Made by a program: the position numbers and the translations under genes. DNA of 64,000 nt, from NCBI RefSeq assembly GCF_042686025.1, contig NZ_JBHUOZ010000003.1:1426001-1490000 (forward strand). The letters run 5' to 3'. Every line of letters starts with the position of its first letter. The stretch's first letter is position 1. Under the pieces are notes generated by a model. The model was not told where the DNA came from. It did no database searches and saw only the letters and a program-made list of their open reading frames with translations. The stretch is from Terrimonas rubra. GTDB taxonomy: Bacteria > Bacteroidota > Bacteroidia > Chitinophagales > Chitinophagaceae. This document shows, piece after piece, positions 29,176-38,124 of the stretch.

Positions 29176-30528
29176 CTATTTCAGGGTTTTAATTTTAAGG
29201 CTTCTGAAGGAAACATTATCTCCATGATCCTGTAACAGGATATGCCCTTCCTTTGCCATACCAAAGTTTGACCAGTCCTTATATTTACTGATAGCCACCA
29301 GGTCGTTGAATTGTTTTGATCCCCTGGTATAACTGGTTACCAGGTAGCCGTTTAACCAATGCTCCACGCGGTTATCAGGGTACACCCTTAAAATACCCTG
29401 GTTCCATTCCCCGATTTTTTTGCGGGCTTTATCATTTTTATCGGAGGTAATTAAATCATATAAGGAGGCGAGGGTACGGTTGCCATCACGACCCATCTTG
29501 GCATCAGGATGTTCGGCATCGTCCAGTAGCTGGTATTCCAGACCAATGGCCGAGCCTTTATTGCCTTCGCTTTCGGTAACAAAGTATTTTACGCCGCTGT
29601 TGGCACCCTTGCTCAGTTTAAACTCAAACTGCAGTTCAAAGGCACTGTATTTTTTTACGGTAACAATATCACCACCGTTGGTTGATTCTCCGCCATCGGC
29701 TTTCTGTACACTCAATTCACCATCGGCAATTTTCCAGCCTTTTTCAGGAAAGGCGGTTTTATAGGCACCGCGCCAGCCGTTGGTGGTTTTACCGTCCCAT
29801 AACAGGCTGAAACCATTTTTTTGTTCCTGTGCAGAAACAGTATTGGGGATCAGGTTCACTACAAAAATTTTATCGTAAGGCTGGGGTGTGAATTTACCGG
29901 TTTTAATACGGATATTTTTCCAGCGGATCTGTTTGCCCGCTACATCTTTATCGCTGATAGAGTGTACCTGCAGGGCAATAAAACCTTCTTTGGTCATATC
30001 GTCTATTACATGTGATACCGGTATATTATTGATCCAGGTACGTAAGGTATTGCCAATACATTCAATACGGGCTTTGTTCCATACATTGTTTTGAAAGGCT
30101 TTTTTTGCCGGTGTGTTTACTTCGGTAGTATATAACCAGCCCCGGCGGGCCTCGTCGTAAATGCCGCCCGACCAGCCTCTCGAGGAAGGGTCAATTTCAA
30201 ACTGGTAGCCATGTACGCGGCCTTTCTGGTAGTCTTCGGTGCTCAGGCTCCTGAACTGTACGCCGGAATTAATGGTACTGTCAACAAAAAACTCAAACTC
30301 CAAAACAAAATCACCGTAATTTTTTTCCGTGGCCAGAAATGAGTTGGGTTGCTTGTGTACCGTAGTGCCCACAATTTCCCCGTTCTTTACTTCAAACGGC
30401 GCTTTACCATTCAGGGGTTTCCAGCCGGTAAGGTCTTTACCGTTAAAAAGGTTTTGCCAGCCATTATTTTGTGCGTGTAACAAGATGGTTGTTGTTATGG
30501 CCATTAACAGAAAACATATTTTTTTCAT
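29176..30528 (-). CDS. secreted protein with two DUF1080 (3-keto-glucoside hydrolase-like) domains
   Basis: 450 residues with signal peptide MKKICFLLMAITTTILLHAQ. Two DUF1080 jelly-roll domains occupy about 22-205 (WQNLFNGKDLTGWKP) and 235-450 (FSLLWDGKTTNGWRG). Each has the family pattern of L/W-x-G-K-x-x-x-G-W and later N-SGV. Proteins of this family have been linked to 3-keto-disaccharide hydrolysis. Pairing with an exported Gfo/Idh/MocA oxidoreductase upstream fits a keto-sugar route, though that is inference. It lies between the oxidoreductase and the radical SAM gene, all on one strand. Confidence 0.88.
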   Translation of the reverse strand: MKKICFLLMAITTTILLHAQNNGWQNLFNGKDLTGWKPLNGKAPFEVKNGEIVGTTVHKQPNSFLATEKNYGDFVLEFEFFVDSTINSGVQFRSLSTEDYQKGRVHGYQFEIDPSSRGWSGGIYDEARRGWLYTTEVNTPAKKAFQNNVWNKARIECIGNTLRTWINNIPVSHVIDDMTKEGFIALQVHSISDKDVAGKQIRWKNIRIKTGKFTPQPYDKIFVVNLIPNTVSAQEQKNGFSLLWDGKTTNGWRGAYKTAFPEKGWKIADGELSVQKADGGESTNGGDIVTVKKYSAFELQFEFKLSKGANSGVKYFVTESEGNKGSAIGLEYQLLDDAEHPDAKMGRDGNRTLASLYDLITSDKNDKARKKIGEWNQGILRVYPDNRVEHWLNGYLVTSYTRGSKQFNDLVAISKYKDWSNFGMAKEGHILLQDHGDNVSFRSLKIKTLK

Positions 30529-30605
30529 GAACTTTTTATTTGTCGTTGCTTTTTTAGAAACATTATTGTTAGTATAATCTTTGTTGTTAAAATCCCCGCT
30601 AAACA

Positions 30606-30628
30606 GGTGATTTTATTTTCAAATCACC
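30606..30628. other. hairpin between the oxidoreductase and DUF1080 genes
   Basis: GGTGATTT and AAATCACC form an exact 8-bp stem with a 7-nt loop in the 126-bp gap. No T run follows on the minus strand, so it may be an attenuator, a processing site or a binding site. Confidence 0.4.
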
Positions 30629-30654
30629 AAATTATCTCATTACCCAAATTGTAC

Positions 30655-32064
30655 TTACACTTTATAGTATTGTTCCCAGCCTTTACGTGGGGCAGGGCCG
30701 GCTAATAAAGCATTAGCTGTTTTATTATTGGTGATCTTACATGTTTTGATATCAAAAGCCAGCGGCTCGTTTAACTGTTGTGCCAATACACCTAAATTAA
30801 ATACCTGGCATAAGGGAACAGCTATACTGAACGGCGACCTGGTTTTTTCCTTGCCCATACAGGCCAGTAAAAAGTTTTTAAAATGGTTAGACGGTGAAGC
30901 CGGTACCTGTGGCAGGCTCGATTTCATAGCTTTGGCTTTAGCTTCCGGAATAATGCTGAGCGGGCTGCCATGTGAACCACCTTTAAAAGTGAGCTCCTTA
31001 CTGTAAATAATTTTACCCGGGTTTAGTTTGGCCGGTTGTAAAGCCCCTGTACTTGGTGGCGGAATACTGGGATCAAGACCTGATACACCATACCCTTCGG
31101 GAATAGGTGGCAGGTTGTTTACGCCATCATACCATTTTACCTCAACAGCCGGCATGTTTTTACGGGCCGCAAATTTAAAGGAAAGGGTGGAGGACATGGG
31201 AAAGAAGAATTTGTTATGTCCGTCCAGTTTTACCGGTGTTATTTGGTAAGGTAGTCCTAATTCCAGGAGCTCATGAGCTGTATCCAGTATATGTGCGCCC
31301 CAGTCGCCCAGTGCGCCCATGCCAAAGTCGTACCAGCAGCGCCACTGGCCATTAATGTAGTCCTTATTATACTGATGTTCCGCAACAGCCGATAACCATT
31401 CGTTCCAGTCCAGTGTATCGGGTATGGGTTGGGCCGGGGGCAGTGATTTCATGTTCACATCCCAGCCATGCCAGCGGCGGGCCAGGTTCATATGGGCAGT
31501 AATGGCCGTTACATCTTTAATAATACCGGCTTCTTTCCAGGCTTTGAATTGAAAATAGTTTTCTTCCGAGTGGCCCTGGTTGCCCATCTGGGTTACTACA
31601 TTATTATATTTATTGGCTGCTTTTAGCAGTAATTCACATTCCCGGAAAGTACGCCCCAATGGTTTTTCTACATAAACATGTTTGCCTAATGACATGGCCA
31701 TCATAGTGGCCGGAAAGTGGGCATGATCCGGCGTGGCAATAGAAACAGCCTCTATGTTAGCGCCCATTTTATCGAACATGGTCCTGAAATCCTTAAAACG
31801 CGGCACATTGGGAAATTGTTCCAGTATTTTTTGGGTATGCGGTGCATTCATATCTACATCACATAATGCTACAATATTAGCCAGGCCGGTATTGTATAAC
31901 TCTTTAATAATATCGGCGCCACGGTTGCCGATACCGATACAGGCAAGGTTTACTTTGTCGGCCCTGCCGGCAGCAGATAGAATGTTAGGAGCTACGAAAG
32001 CTGCAGTTGAAAGAAGCGCCACCTGTTTTACAAAGGAACGGCGGGATGTTTTGTTTGTAGACAT
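30655..32064 (-). CDS. Tat-exported Gfo/Idh/MocA-family oxidoreductase
   Basis: 469 residues. It begins with a twin-arginine signal (TSRRSFVKQVALLSTAAF), meaning export folded with its bound NAD(P). The Rossmann region VNLACIGIGNRGADII, the AVSIATPDHAH and HVYVEKPLGRTFRECE motifs, and WHGWDVNMKSLP are typical of the exported subfamily common in Bacteroidota and Planctomycetes. It probably interconverts hydroxyl and keto groups on a sugar in the periplasm. The DUF1080 gene follows downstream. Confidence 0.92.
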   Translation of the reverse strand: MSTNKTSRRSFVKQVALLSTAAFVAPNILSAAGRADKVNLACIGIGNRGADIIKELYNTGLANIVALCDVDMNAPHTQKILEQFPNVPRFKDFRTMFDKMGANIEAVSIATPDHAHFPATMMAMSLGKHVYVEKPLGRTFRECELLLKAANKYNNVVTQMGNQGHSEENYFQFKAWKEAGIIKDVTAITAHMNLARRWHGWDVNMKSLPPAQPIPDTLDWNEWLSAVAEHQYNKDYINGQWRCWYDFGMGALGDWGAHILDTAHELLELGLPYQITPVKLDGHNKFFFPMSSTLSFKFAARKNMPAVEVKWYDGVNNLPPIPEGYGVSGLDPSIPPPSTGALQPAKLNPGKIIYSKELTFKGGSHGSPLSIIPEAKAKAMKSSLPQVPASPSNHFKNFLLACMGKEKTRSPFSIAVPLCQVFNLGVLAQQLNEPLAFDIKTCKITNNKTANALLAGPAPRKGWEQYYKV

Positions 32065-32359
32065 GATTAAAAAGCAATCAATTTTAAATGAACAGATACA
32101 TGGGTTTTAAAGATAGTGAAGTTTTTACCATACTATAATGAATAAATGCCTCAATATTCATGCAAACGGTTGATGGGCTGCCCGATTGCAGTGGAAAGCC
32201 CGCTGAAGGTTTGCGGGTGGCTTTGCGGCGGACTTGAAACGGAAAGCGGGAACTGCAGCTGACCGGAGTTACTGTTGCTGAGCGCCCCAATTACGATGAG
32301 CCGGCTAAATTGTATACCGGTGATAGTACAATAGTTTTTGTTGCTTACCTTTGTACACT
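32065..32359. other. 295-bp divergent intergenic region with repeat copy D
   Basis: It separates the exported oxidoreductase from glnS. The middle is a GC-rich repeat (32172-32288). The two flanks are AT-rich and must carry both promoters, but I see no clear consensus. The minus-strand ORF at 32084-32290 has repeat-derived sequence and is not a gene. Confidence 0.6.
32172..32288 (-). repeat. intergenic element, GGGGCTGTC family, copy D (inverted)
   Basis: Read on the minus strand it starts GGGGCGCTCAGCAACAG and ends CAATCGGGCAGCCCATC. This mirrors the ends of copies A-C. The interior has diverged. Confidence 0.6.
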
Positions 32360-34033
32360 ATGTCAACAACAGCGAATAAGGAAGAAAGAAGTCTGAATTT
32401 TTTAGAGGAAATTATTGAGGCAGATCTGGCATCGGGCAAGTATAAAACCATTATGACCCGTTTTCCGCCGGAGCCTAACGGCTATCTGCATATGGGCCAT
32501 GCTACCAGCATTTGCCTGAATTTTGGCTTAACCAAAAAATATGGCGGCAGTACCAACCTGCGTTTTGACGATACCAACCCGGTTACCGAGGATACGGAGT
32601 ATGTGGAAAGTATTAAAAACGATATTAAATGGCTGGGCTTTGAATGGGCCAACGAGTTATATGCATCGGATTATTTTGAGCAGTTGTATAATATGGCCGT
32701 TACCTTAATTAAAAAAGGACTGGCTTATGTAGATGACAGCAGCAGTGAAGCCATTGCCGAACAAAAAGGTACGCCAACACAGGCCGGGCGCAGGAATGAG
32801 TACGCTGAGCGCAGCATTGAAGAGAACCTGCAATTGTTTGCGGATATGCGTGCCGGTAAGTATAAGGACGGCGAGAAAGTATTACGTGCGAAAGTAGATA
32901 TGGCATCGCCCAATATGTTAATGCGTGACCCTTTGTTATACCGTATTAAACATGCCCATCATCATCGTACCGGAGATACATGGTGTATTTACCCTATGTA
33001 TGATTTTGCACACGGGCAAAGCGATTCTATTGAAAAAATTACCCATAGCATCTGTACGCTGGAATTTGTTCCGCACCGTGAATTGTATGACTGGTTAATT
33101 AAGAAACTGGAGATCTATCCATCGCATCAGTATGAGTTTGCCAGGCGTAACCTTACCTACACGGTAATGAGTAAACGTAAGCTTTTACAGTTGGTAAATG
33201 AAAAACATGTGGCCGGCTGGGATGACCCGCGTATGCCTACCATCAGCGGTATGCGCAGGCGTGGTTATACACCGGAGAGTATCCGTGAATTTTGCGACCG
33301 TATTGGTATTGCCAAACGTGATAACGTGGTAGACATCAGCCTGCTGGAGTTTTTTGTACGGGAAGACCTGAATAAAAGGGCCCAGCGCCGTATGGTAGTA
33401 TTTGACCCGGTGAAAGTGGTGATCACCAATTATGCCGATCCTGATGGGGAAGAGCTGTTAACCAGCGAAAACAACCCGGAAGATCCAAATGGCGGTACCA
33501 GGGAAGTACCATTCAGCAATGAAATTTATATTGAACGGGAAGATTTTATGGAGAATCCGCCTAAGAAATATTTCAGGCTGGCCCCGGGGCAGATGGTACG
33601 CTTAAAGAGCGCTTATATTATTAAATGCGAAGAGGTTATTAAAGATGAGAACGGTACGGTGACCGAGTTGCGTTGTACCTATATACCGGAGAGTAAAAGC
33701 GGTAGTGATACATCGGGCATACAGGTAAAAGGCACTTTGCACTGGGTAAGTGTAAAGCATGCTATTACCGCTGAAATACGGGAGTATGACCGCTTGTTTA
33801 AAGTAGAAGATCCTTCATCGGAAGAAGGGGACTTTAAAGAATATATCAACCCGGATTCATTAAAGGTTATCCGGGCAGCCTATGCCGAACCGGCTTTAAA
33901 GAATGCACATTATGATGAGCGTTTCCAGTTTGTGCGTAAAGGATATTTTGTATTGGACAAGGACAGTAGTACCAGTGGTATGGTGTTTAATAAAACCGTT
34001 GGATTAAAAGACGGATGGAAGGCGGGAAAATAA
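32360..34033 (+). CDS. glnS: glutaminyl-tRNA synthetase
   Basis: 557 residues from the ATG at 32360 (a TTG 9 bp upstream is an alternative). Class I synthetase with the HIGH motif in RFPPEPNGYLHMGHA and the KMSKS equivalent VMSKRKLLQLV. RFDDTNP and the family-specific LEFVPHRELYDWL are present, and the C-terminal anticodon-binding barrels end FNKTVGLKDGW. It charges tRNA-Gln in the cytoplasm, so this organism need not rely on the GatCAB route for glutamine. A strong terminator follows. Confidence 0.96.
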   Translation: MSTTANKEERSLNFLEEIIEADLASGKYKTIMTRFPPEPNGYLHMGHATSICLNFGLTKKYGGSTNLRFDDTNPVTEDTEYVESIKNDIKWLGFEWANELYASDYFEQLYNMAVTLIKKGLAYVDDSSSEAIAEQKGTPTQAGRRNEYAERSIEENLQLFADMRAGKYKDGEKVLRAKVDMASPNMLMRDPLLYRIKHAHHHRTGDTWCIYPMYDFAHGQSDSIEKITHSICTLEFVPHRELYDWLIKKLEIYPSHQYEFARRNLTYTVMSKRKLLQLVNEKHVAGWDDPRMPTISGMRRRGYTPESIREFCDRIGIAKRDNVVDISLLEFFVREDLNKRAQRRMVVFDPVKVVITNYADPDGEELLTSENNPEDPNGGTREVPFSNEIYIEREDFMENPPKKYFRLAPGQMVRLKSAYIIKCEEVIKDENGTVTELRCTYIPESKSGSDTSGIQVKGTLHWVSVKHAITAEIREYDRLFKVEDPSSEEGDFKEYINPDSLKVIRAAYAEPALKNAHYDERFQFVRKGYFVLDKDSSTSGMVFNKTVGLKDGWKAGK

Positions 34034-34118
34034 GGTAAGGGCCGTATATTTTTTCCGGCGGCGCCATTTCATACATTACCTGTTGATTTATATTAATAAA
34101 GGTTATAAGGTATTTAAA

Positions 34119-34149
34119 AATGTTTCACATTGTGTGAAACATTTTTTTT
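34119..34149 (+). terminator. terminator downstream of glnS
   Basis: AATGTTTCACA / TGTGAAACATT exact 11-bp stem with a TTG loop, followed by eight T. Confidence 0.88.
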
Positions 34150-34214
34150 GCAACTTTTTGATAGCGACATGTATAAATATGGGGTATTAATAAATACGTG
34201 AGAAAAATAAAAAA

Positions 34215-34244
34215 ACCACGTAGGGTGGTGTAATTTGGGTGTAA
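34215..34244. promoter_or_regulatory. candidate operator of the toxin-antitoxin pair
   Basis: ACCAC (34215-34219) and GTGGT (34225-34229) are inverted. GGTGTAA is repeated directly at 34227 and 34238, 11 bp apart. Sites at one-turn spacing just ahead of an antitoxin gene are typical of ribbon-helix-helix autoregulation. They lie 11-40 bp before the start codon. Confidence 0.45.
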
Positions 34245-34254
34245 ATAATGTTTT

Positions 34255-34512
34255 ATGGATGCTAAAATAACGCTGTCCTTTAACAAAGAGGTAGCAGAAA
34301 ACGCCAAAAAATTTGCCGAAGAAAACAATATCAGTTTATCACGCCTGGTTGAGTTTTTATTACAAAAAGCCACTTCATCGGCGCTTCATTCCTTCGATGC
34401 ATTTCCTGTTGCCAATTGGGTTAATATGGTTGCCGAAGGTGAGGCAGTTTATATCAGTAAGCCCCAGCATCGCAAAAATGCCCGTAAACAGTTTTATAAG
34501 TCAAAAAAATAA
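34255..34512 (+). CDS. ribbon-helix-helix antitoxin (VapB-like, DUF6364-type)
   Basis: 85 residues. MDAKITLSFNKEVAENAKKF-type N-terminus: a beta strand, then a helix with AKKFAEENNISLSRLVEFL, which fits the DUF6364 antitoxin family. The C-terminal tail is basic and probably wraps the toxin. It is 3 bp upstream of a PIN-domain gene, the standard antitoxin-first order. It should neutralise the toxin and repress the promoter. Confidence 0.8.
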   Translation: MDAKITLSFNKEVAENAKKFAEENNISLSRLVEFLLQKATSSALHSFDAFPVANWVNMVAEGEAVYISKPQHRKNARKQFYKSKK

Positions 34513-34515
34513 AAC

Positions 34516-34938
34516 ATGCGGATATTTTTAGATGCCAATATATTGATAGCTATTATTAATAAAGAATATCCTTTGTACGATTATGCTTCGCGTATATTAA
34601 GCCTGGTAAATTACCCGGGCTATATGGTGTATACCTCGCCGTTATGCCTGGCCATTACCTTTTATTTTGCCGAAAAGAAATGCAGGCGTACTGCAAAAGA
34701 AAAATTATGTGTGCTGGCACAAAATATTTCGATAACAGATATTAACGATAATATTATACAAAAGGCATTACTTGATCATGCGGTACATGACTTTGAAGAT
34801 GGGATGGAATACTATGCTGCCCAACATGCCGGCTGCCGCATTATTGTTACCGAAAATGTAAAAGATTTTTACTTCTCTGAACTGGAGGTAGTGAACTGCC
34901 GGACTTTTTTTGAAACCTATATGGCAGCCAGGCGCTGA
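34516..34938 (+). CDS. PIN-domain toxin (VapC-like, PIN_3 family)
   Basis: 140 residues. RIFLDANILIAII carries the first acidic residue (Asp6). DFEDGMEYYAAQHAGC carries the central acids, and IIVTENVKDF is the family's final motif. Such enzymes are Mg-dependent endoribonucleases that usually cut tRNA or rRNA. It is paired with the antitoxin 3 bp upstream. Catalytic residues look intact, so the toxin is probably active. The RNA target is unknown. Confidence 0.85.
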   Translation: MRIFLDANILIAIINKEYPLYDYASRILSLVNYPGYMVYTSPLCLAITFYFAEKKCRRTAKEKLCVLAQNISITDINDNIIQKALLDHAVHDFEDGMEYYAAQHAGCRIIVTENVKDFYFSELEVVNCRTFFETYMAARR

Positions 34939-34944
34939 TATGTA

Positions 34945-35484
34945 TTACAGGTTGTTACTGTTTATACAGGCAGCTCCTTTATTGGTAAGCTCCTGTATGG
35001 TTTGGTGCTTCCGGTGTAACACATCGTCGCCTGTTGCAATGGCATCTACGATAATAATAACTTTATAGCCTTTTGCTAATGCATCCAATGCAGTTTGTTT
35101 TACGCAATATTCTGCCAGAAAGCCTGCTAACAGTAAAGTTGTAATATTATTTGTTTCAAGGTATTGTGTAAATGCCACTGATGAAAAGCAGCTGTGCTCA
35201 GTTTTTGTAAAGAAGTTCATTGAATCGTCAAAAGCCAGATCGGCATCCAGCGCATGTCCGGCCGTACCGGGTATACAAATATTTAAACCGGGTTTGAACT
35301 GGCCGGGTTGATAAGCGGAACTTACCACACCTATATTGCTATGACCTATCGTCTTTATCAGCTTATTGATCCTGTTTTTTGCTGCCGCAATTTCCCCGAT
35401 ACCTGTATGCCTTTGGGCATAATTGCCCTCCGGGCTGGTAAAGTCGTTTTGCGGATCAATAACAATTAATAAACGTTTTTCCAT
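34945..35484 (-). CDS. isochorismatase-family cysteine hydrolase
   Basis: 179 residues. The catalytic triad of the family can be seen: Asp10 in IVIDPQNDF, Lys in FFTKTEHSCF and Cys in LAGFLAEYCVKQTA. Relatives include nicotinamidases and other amidohydrolases. The DFTSPEGNYAQRHTG region lacks a clear nicotinamidase metal-site DxHxxxH, so the substrate is unclear. Its ATG overlaps the TAA of the upstream acyl-CoA mutase (TAATG), so translation is coupled. Confidence 0.85.
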   Translation of the reverse strand: MEKRLLIVIDPQNDFTSPEGNYAQRHTGIGEIAAAKNRINKLIKTIGHSNIGVVSSAYQPGQFKPGLNICIPGTAGHALDADLAFDDSMNFFTKTEHSCFSSVAFTQYLETNNITTLLLAGFLAEYCVKQTALDALAKGYKVIIIVDAIATGDDVLHRKHQTIQELTNKGAACINSNNL

Positions 35485-37037
35485 TATTTATATTCTCCAA
35501 AAACCTCACGCAGCGTATCGGCAATTTCGCCCAGGGTACATTTGTTTTCAACAGCTTCTACAACGGCTGGCATTATGTTTTCACCACTGGTTGCTTTATC
35601 GTTCAGGTATTGTAAACACTGGTCAACTTTGGCCGGGTTACGATTGGTCTTTAGCTGTTGCAGTTTGTTGGTTTGAATGGTGCGTATGGAATCATCAATT
35701 TTAAAAACGGGTATGGGATCTTCCTGCTGTACCTGGAATTTGTTTACCCCAACAATTATTTTTTCACCGGTCTCAATTTGTTTCTGGTATTCGTAAGCGC
35801 TGCGGGCAATTTCATCCTGTATAAATCCTTCTTCAATGGCAGATACGCTACCGCCCATGGCGTCAATTTTTTCGATCAGCTGCCAGGCTGCGTTTTCCAC
35901 CTCCTGCGTTAAGGCTTCTACAAAATAAGAGCCGGCGAGGGGATCAACGGTATCCGGGGCCCCGCTTTCAAAAGCTACGATCTGCTGGGTACGTAAGGCT
36001 ATCCTGGCGGCTTCTTCGGTGGGAAGGCTTAATGCTTCGTCGTAACCGTTGGTATGCAGGGATTGTGTACCGCCCAATACGGCCGACAATGTTTGTATGG
36101 TTACCCTGGAAATATTGTTAAGCGGCTGTTGTGCTGTTAAGGTACTTCCTCCTGTTTGGGTATGAAAACGCAACATCATGGCTTTTGGATCGGTAGCGCC
36201 CAGGTCTTTCATGATCTGTGCCCACATTTTACGGGCAGCCCGGAATTTTGCCACTTCTTCAAACAGGTTATTATGCGCATTAAAGAAGAAAGAAAGACGT
36301 TTACCAAATACATTGATGTCAAGGCCTTTGGCAATAGCGGCTTTTACATAGGCTTTACCATTACTTAAGGTAAAAGCTATTTCCTGTACGGCCGTACTGC
36401 CTGCTTCACGGATATGATAACCACTGATGGAGATGGTATTCCATTTAGGTACTTCGTTGCCGCACCATTCAAATATATCGGTAATGATGCGCATGGAGGG
36501 TTTGGGCGGATAAATGTAAGTGCCCCTGGCTGCATATTCTTTTAAAATATCGTTTTGAATAGTGCCTGATATTTTTTTTAAGTCGGCACCCTGTTGTTTG
36601 GCCAGGGCAACATAAAATGACAATAAGATAAAGCCCGTGGCATTAATGGTCATGGACGTAGATACCTCTTCCAGTTTAATACCATTGAAAAGGGTCTGCA
36701 TATCCTCTATACTGTCTATAGCCACACCCACTTTACCTACTTCTCCTTCGGATAAAGCGTGATCACTATCATAACCGATCTGGGTGGGCAGATCAAAAGC
36801 TACACTTAAGCCGCTAACGCCCTGGCTGAGTAAATAATGATACCGTTTGTTACTTTCTTCGGCTGTTGAAAAGCCGGCATACTGGCGCATGGTCCATAAA
36901 CGTCCCCGGTACATATCGGGTTGTACACCACGGGTAAAAGGAAAACTACCAGGAGCCGATGCTTCTGGTTTTAGCTGGTCTTTGCTATCGTACAGTTCTT
37001 TTATTTCTATGCCGCTATCGGTAAATTTTTTTGTCAT
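35484..37037 (-). CDS. acyl-CoA mutase large subunit (methylmalonyl-CoA mutase type, no B12 domain)
   Basis: 517 residues. A TIM-barrel mutase catalytic domain with MYRGRLWTMRQYAGFSTAEE, the methylmalonyl-type active-site segment. It continues with VAFDLPTQIGYDSDH, ISGYHIREAGSTAVQE (active-site His) and FHTQTGGSTLTAQQP. It stops at EVFGEYK without the C-terminal DxHxxG cobalamin-binding domain found in full MutB. A separate B12-binding subunit is therefore needed and is not in this window. It is co-translated with the isochorismatase-family gene. The reaction is probably methylmalonyl-CoA/succinyl-CoA, though other acyl-CoA mutases cannot be excluded. Confidence 0.88.
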   Translation of the reverse strand: MTKKFTDSGIEIKELYDSKDQLKPEASAPGSFPFTRGVQPDMYRGRLWTMRQYAGFSTAEESNKRYHYLLSQGVSGLSVAFDLPTQIGYDSDHALSEGEVGKVGVAIDSIEDMQTLFNGIKLEEVSTSMTINATGFILLSFYVALAKQQGADLKKISGTIQNDILKEYAARGTYIYPPKPSMRIITDIFEWCGNEVPKWNTISISGYHIREAGSTAVQEIAFTLSNGKAYVKAAIAKGLDINVFGKRLSFFFNAHNNLFEEVAKFRAARKMWAQIMKDLGATDPKAMMLRFHTQTGGSTLTAQQPLNNISRVTIQTLSAVLGGTQSLHTNGYDEALSLPTEEAARIALRTQQIVAFESGAPDTVDPLAGSYFVEALTQEVENAAWQLIEKIDAMGGSVSAIEEGFIQDEIARSAYEYQKQIETGEKIIVGVNKFQVQQEDPIPVFKIDDSIRTIQTNKLQQLKTNRNPAKVDQCLQYLNDKATSGENIMPAVVEAVENKCTLGEIADTLREVFGEYK

Positions 37038-37132
37038 ATATGGCGCTCTTCGTTTTTAATAGTAAATGATCACCGGCCCCGGCAGGTGAGGGGAGATATC
37101 GTATTTAGTGTTATGCAGGATTTGGAACCCCG

Positions 37133-37663
37133 TTATTTCATCAGGCGTTTTGCTTCGAAATTCAGGGCTTCCAGCACCATATTATGAACATCTGACAGGT
37201 TTTGTGTTACCAGTGCTTCCAGGATCTTTTTATTCAGGTCATAACCCGATGCTTCCGGTGGTAAAGTTCCGGCAATCCGGTTGATCAGGGTAATATTCTG
37301 ATCTTTAAAATTACGCACCGCTTCCCAGGCCTGCTGGCTAACATAAATTTGTTGCGAGCTGTTGTATTCATATTCCTGTTTGGTATTTTCAATTAATAAG
37401 GCACGCATTTCAGCCGCACTGATACCGGATAAGTTTAACCGGTTAATTAAATGCGGGATAGCAATTCTTTCAGTAAGCATTACCAGTCTTTCATAGGCCT
37501 GCAGTTGCAGGGGGCTCGATGTAAATTGATGGCCTGCTGCGGGCACAGGCTCTGCCTGTTTTTTTACAGACGCCTGTTTGTTTTGCATGACCAGTATAAT
37601 GGCAATAACAGCAATTACTAAAGCCAGCAGAGCAACAATAAGTGAAACGGTGACCAGGTCCAT
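37133..37663 (-). CDS. membrane-anchored conserved protein of unknown function
   Basis: 176 residues. A single N-terminal transmembrane segment (about 5-26; VSLIVALLALVIAVIAIILV) is followed by a short Lys/Pro-rich linker. A helical domain follows (LQAYERLVMLTERIAIPHL, AEMRALLIENTKQEYEYN, QQIYVSQQAWEAVRNF). I do not recognise a characterised family, but it looks like a conserved Bacteroidota protein, as the sequence is not low-complexity. It lies 95 bp upstream of the mutase gene on the same strand. Confidence 0.65.
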   Translation of the reverse strand: MDLVTVSLIVALLALVIAVIAIILVMQNKQASVKKQAEPVPAAGHQFTSSPLQLQAYERLVMLTERIAIPHLINRLNLSGISAAEMRALLIENTKQEYEYNSSQQIYVSQQAWEAVRNFKDQNITLINRIAGTLPPEASGYDLNKKILEALVTQNLSDVHNMVLEALNFEAKRLMK

Positions 37664-38124
37664 ATTGATTTTTTTTCAAAAATAAGGAAATATGCGTGTC
37701 CGGAATAATGGTAACCCATTAGCCATACAACTGGTTTATTTTTTTTGACAGTTTAGCACAAAACTTGCTTGTGGTACATGCCGGTATTTTTTACTAAACG
37801 GATCAAGAACCAGGAAAAATCAGCACACTATTTTTAATTCACCAAAACAAATAAAATTCCCGGTAAACTAAAAGTATTTTTCAGGAAATAACGTATGTGT
37901 ATTGTTGTTATAAACAATGATGGATCAGTAAAAATAAGTGCTTTCTCTTAGCTTGATTTATGGTCAATTCCTTAAAGAAAAAAAATGTTTTCATTTATTT
38001 TCTTTCTAAGCTTTTGATTATATAGTTTTAGTAAAGATTCGTTTTTTTTATAGTTGATACATTAGTTGTTAACTGTTTAAAATACCTGTCGTATCTCCTA
38101 TTAACTTAATGAAAACTTCCTCTT
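37664..38124. other. 461-bp AT-rich divergent intergenic region
   Basis: It lies upstream of the 1684-residue secreted protein gene. It is AT-rich with several T runs. No convincing promoter, repeat or ORF was identified. TAGTTTTA near 38023 is only a 7-of-8 match to the -7 consensus and has no well-placed -33 TTTG. Confidence 0.5.

Noticed and set aside
34125..34373. 82-residue minus-strand ORF across the antitoxin gene
   Set aside because: It overlaps the glnS terminator and the antitoxin, and has no recognisable motifs.
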